Shown one piece after another: positions 5,078 to 6,883 of a stretch of 6,883 bases of DNA. Both the position numbers and the translations under genes were made by a program. Below the pieces are notes generated by a model. The model did not search any database, was not told the origin of the DNA, and was given only the letters and a program-made list of their open reading frames with translations. Position 1 is the first letter of the stretch. The number at the start of each line of letters is the position of its first letter. The stretch is from UBA3910 sp002391465 (GTDB lineage Bacteria; Bacillota; Limnochordia; Darwinibacteriales; Darwinibacteriaceae), in the NCBI GenBank assembly GCA_030054835.1, contig JASGVS010000025.1:1-6883 (forward strand), in the 5' to 3' direction.

Positions 5078-6553
5078 CTACTTGATATCTATCTTGAACA
5101 CCACCGGAAGGTCACTCTTAACCCCTTTGGTCTGAATAATGAGGCCTTGGTGATTTCGCTCCCACTGCACCTTCTCCTCGAAACCGAGGACTTCCACATT
5201 GTCGATGATTCCGTGAAAGTAAGGCTTGCTGGAGGCATCCCTCTCAGCCAGGGACCTAATGACAACCTTGCCATCCTCTGGATATTTTAAGACAGTCGCG
5301 TACAGATTGGATCCTTTCACAGTGAAGCGGATATCCTCCGGTGTAAACTGTTTTTCCACATTATCGGTGAACTGTCCCTCAGGGATTTGAGTCGGTCCTT
5401 CCCCTGATTCTCGCCATACCTTAGAATCATAGATAGCCTCACCGTTGACCCGGAGCCACTCCCCAATTGCCAGCAGAACCTGCTGTTCTTCTTCCGCAAT
5501 GGTGCCATCTGCTTTGGGGCCAACGTTTAGCAGCAGGGTTCCGTTCTTACTCACTATATCCACCAAATCACAGATGATATGGTTAGCTGATTTGTAGATG
5601 TTGTTTTCTGTATAGCACCATGAGTTCTTAGCAATGGCCGTATCGGTCTGCCAGAAGTAAGGTTTAGCCTCAGCAAACTGACCCCTTTCAATATCCACTA
5701 CGGCCGTTCCGAACATGAAGGCATCGTGTTTGTAGTTAATCGCTACCTCCTGTCCCCATTCACAAGCTCGGTTGTAGTAATAGGCGGCAAACTTCTTAAG
5801 GTAGGGTTTAAAGGAGTTGTGCTGAATCCACCAGTCAAAATAGACGATGCTTGGTTTATATCTATCAACTAACTCACAGCATCTTAAGAGCCAATCCTCG
5901 AGAAACTCTTCTGTAGGTGCTGGCTTGCTGAAGAGATCATGAAACCCTGGTTCCGGCATAGCTGGCCAGTAGAAGTCACCACGCACTAAAGGTTCCTTAA
6001 TATCGCTTTCAAACTTCTTTCCATGGCCCATAAAGAACCAGTGTTCAGCCCGGTGTGTTGAAACACCAGCTGCAAGACCCTCTCTGCGGAAGGCTTCAAA
6101 GAGCTCTCCTACAATATCTCTCCTCGGGCCCATGTTAAAGGCGTTGTACTTAGAAAGCTCGCTCCTATACATCTGGAACCCATCATGGTGTTCCGCTACC
6201 GGGATGACATATCTTGCCCCAGCCTGTCTAAACAGCATGGTCCATTCCTTTGGATCGAATCTTGGAGCAGTAAACATGGGAATGAAATCCTTATACCCGA
6301 AATCCTTGTGCTGGCCGTAAGTCTTGATGTGATGCTCAAACTCAGGTGTTCCCTGAATGTACATGTTTCGTGGATACCATTCATTGCCAAAGGCTGGGAC
6401 AGAATATACTCCCCAGTGAATGAAGATCCCAAACTTTGCGTTTTGGTACCATCTCGGAACCTGGAAACTACCTAGAGAATCCCAGTCATCTGAAAACGGA
6501 CCTTTCCTAATGACCTCTTCGACCCGTGCCAAGGTATTCTTATTGAAATCCAA
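5078..6553 (-). CDS. Alpha-L-fucosidase, glycoside hydrolase family 29
   Basis: This 491-residue enzyme should release alpha-linked L-fucose from oligosaccharides by the retaining GH29 mechanism. GH29 hallmarks appear in order: KFGIFIHWGVYS (40-51), GNEWY (56-60), EHHDGF (121-126), the likely nucleophile D240 in I-V-Y-F-D-W-W, and the family signature DIVSKNGTLLLNVGPKADGT (332-351). Residues from about 380 on form the usual C-terminal beta-rich domain. There is no signal peptide, so the enzyme is probably cytoplasmic, acting on imported substrate. The start is TTG at 6553, supported by GGGGAGG (6561-6567) 7 bases upstream. The W-E motif that carries the acid/base glutamate in classical members reads W301-Q302 here; E289 in D-I-E-R-G is an alternative candidate. 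The esterase starts 31 bp after its stop and is very likely in the same operon. Confidence 0.92.
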   Translation of the reverse strand: MDFNKNTLARVEEVIRKGPFSDDWDSLGSFQVPRWYQNAKFGIFIHWGVYSVPAFGNEWYPRNMYIQGTPEFEHHIKTYGQHKDFGYKDFIPMFTAPRFDPKEWTMLFRQAGARYVIPVAEHHDGFQMYRSELSKYNAFNMGPRRDIVGELFEAFRREGLAAGVSTHRAEHWFFMGHGKKFESDIKEPLVRGDFYWPAMPEPGFHDLFSKPAPTEEFLEDWLLRCCELVDRYKPSIVYFDWWIQHNSFKPYLKKFAAYYYNRACEWGQEVAINYKHDAFMFGTAVVDIERGQFAEAKPYFWQTDTAIAKNSWCYTENNIYKSANHIICDLVDIVSKNGTLLLNVGPKADGTIAEEEQQVLLAIGEWLRVNGEAIYDSKVWRESGEGPTQIPEGQFTDNVEKQFTPEDIRFTVKGSNLYATVLKYPEDGKVVIRSLAERDASSKPYFHGIIDNVEVLGFEEKVQWERNHQGLIIQTKGVKSDLPVVFKIDIK

Positions 6554-6560
6554 CTTCGAG

Positions 6561-6567
6561 CCTCCCC
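6561..6567 (-). promoter_or_regulatory. Ribosome binding site that decides the TTG start of the fucosidase
   Basis: On the minus strand GGGGAGG lies 7 bases before the TTG at 6553-6551. No in-frame ATG has such a site, and the first 30 residues from this TTG run smoothly into the GH29 N-terminus. The rest of the leader (6568-6705) contains no convincing promoter pair. Confidence 0.65.
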
Positions 6568-6705
6568 TCTCCGATTCTCCTCCAATGATTTCAGTACTTC
6601 TCTTGCCTTCCCGCCTTATCTACTAGCTTTCCTGTTCTCCTGGCTTGTTCTCGATTAACCCCTAAGCCTACTAGGAAGTGACCAAGCAGGCGGCCTGTCG
6701 CAGAC

Positions 6706-6723
6706 AGAGTTGAGTCCGTATAA
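6706..6723 (+). repeat. Left terminal inverted repeat of the insertion sequence
   Basis: AGAGTTGAGTCCGTATAA is the exact reverse complement of 123-140. With the next base it contains a perfect -10 hexamer TATAAT (6719-6724) reading into the element. No good -35 box lies at the proper distance (6696-6701 is TGTCGC), so it is at best part of a weak transposase promoter. Confidence 0.65.
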
Positions 6724-6824
6724 TGGTGTAAAATTGGTTTTCAGAAAAAATAGGAGAGCCATTAACAAATTCCTCAGTTAGAAAAGAAGTTGGACAAACC
6801 AGAATTCAAAGAGGAGGAATTTGA

Positions 6825-6883
6825 ATGGCTCTATACCAGAATACCGTAGATCAAGAACTTTTGCACCGTCTATTTTTAGGAAA
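6825..6883 (+). CDS. IS256-family (mutator-type) transposase, N-terminal fragment
   Basis: ATG 6825 follows GAGGAGG (6811-6817) with a 7-base spacing. The 19 visible residues, MALYQNTVDQELLHRLFLG, match the N-terminus I recall for a common IS256-family transposase group of Firmicutes. This enzyme is a DDE transposase that cuts at the terminal repeats. The catalytic residues lie beyond the window, so whether the gene is intact cannot be judged. The recognition comes from memory, backed by the IS256-like terminus about 100 bp upstream. Confidence 0.8.
   Translation, partial: MALYQNTVDQELLHRLFLG

Larger units (their letters stand above)
6706..6883 (+). mobile_element. Left end of an IS256-family insertion sequence, cut by the window edge
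   Basis: The element begins at about 6706-6708 with GTTGAGTCCGTATAATGGTG and continues with TGTAAAATTGG. From memory this resembles the known IS256 terminus, which contains AGTCCGTATAATTGTGTAAAA. A leader of about 100 bp follows, then the transposase start at 6825. Only about 175 bp of an element normally around 1.3 kb is in view. The 8 bases before it (6698-6705) cannot be tested as a target duplication, since the right end is outside the window. Confidence 0.75.

Noticed and set aside
141..6705. Target-site duplication flanking the module.
   Set aside because: The 8 bases inside each IS end (141-148 and 6698-6705) do not match. In a composite transposon the duplications would lie outside the window anyway.

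Overview
The window carries a compact glycan import and breakdown locus lying between two short inverted sequences that look like ends of an IS256-family insertion sequence. The organism is probably an anaerobic Firmicutes-type bacterium (a lineage such as Limnochordia would fit). The grounds are strong purine-rich Shine-Dalgarno sites, two TTG starts, moderate GC and the type of IS. The assignment is inference; there is no rRNA or other marker gene.

Layout: (1) 1-94 holds the last 30 codons of an unrecognised plus-strand gene. (2) 95-332 is non-coding; it holds an 18-bp IS-end-like sequence at 123-140, a small hairpin at 169-185 with an adjoining near-repeat that may be a dispersed motif, and the leader of the next gene. 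(3) 333-3838 is a plus-strand ABC sugar importer operon of the CUT1 (MalE/MalF/MalG, UgpB/A/E) type: a large secreted binding protein, then two inner-membrane permeases. A perfect 10-bp hairpin separates the binding-protein gene from the first permease gene. No ATPase gene is present. (4) 3839-4125 is a GC-rich, hairpin-rich spacer between convergent transcription units. (5) 5078-6553 and 4126-5046, both on the minus strand, form a two-gene operon: a GH29 alpha-L-fucosidase followed 31 bp later by an alpha/beta-hydrolase (carbohydrate-esterase-like). (6) 6554-6705 is the fucosidase leader. (7) 6706-6883 is the left end of an IS256-family element: terminal sequence, leader, and the first 19 codons of its transposase.

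Working model (inference): the transporter captures a fucosylated oligosaccharide or fucoside, a housekeeping ATPase encoded elsewhere drives import, and the two cytoplasmic enzymes remove ester groups and the terminal fucose. Both enzymes lack signal peptides, which fits breakdown after uptake. The most notable structural point is that the complete module sits between an IS right-end-like sequence and an IS left end in the arrangement expected inside a direct-repeat composite transposon. The left-hand copy matches for only 18 bp, however, and the gene fragment beside it is not recognisable as a transposase, so it may be a remnant. I found no CRISPR array, tRNA, rRNA or defence gene, and nothing that clearly amounts to an undescribed system.
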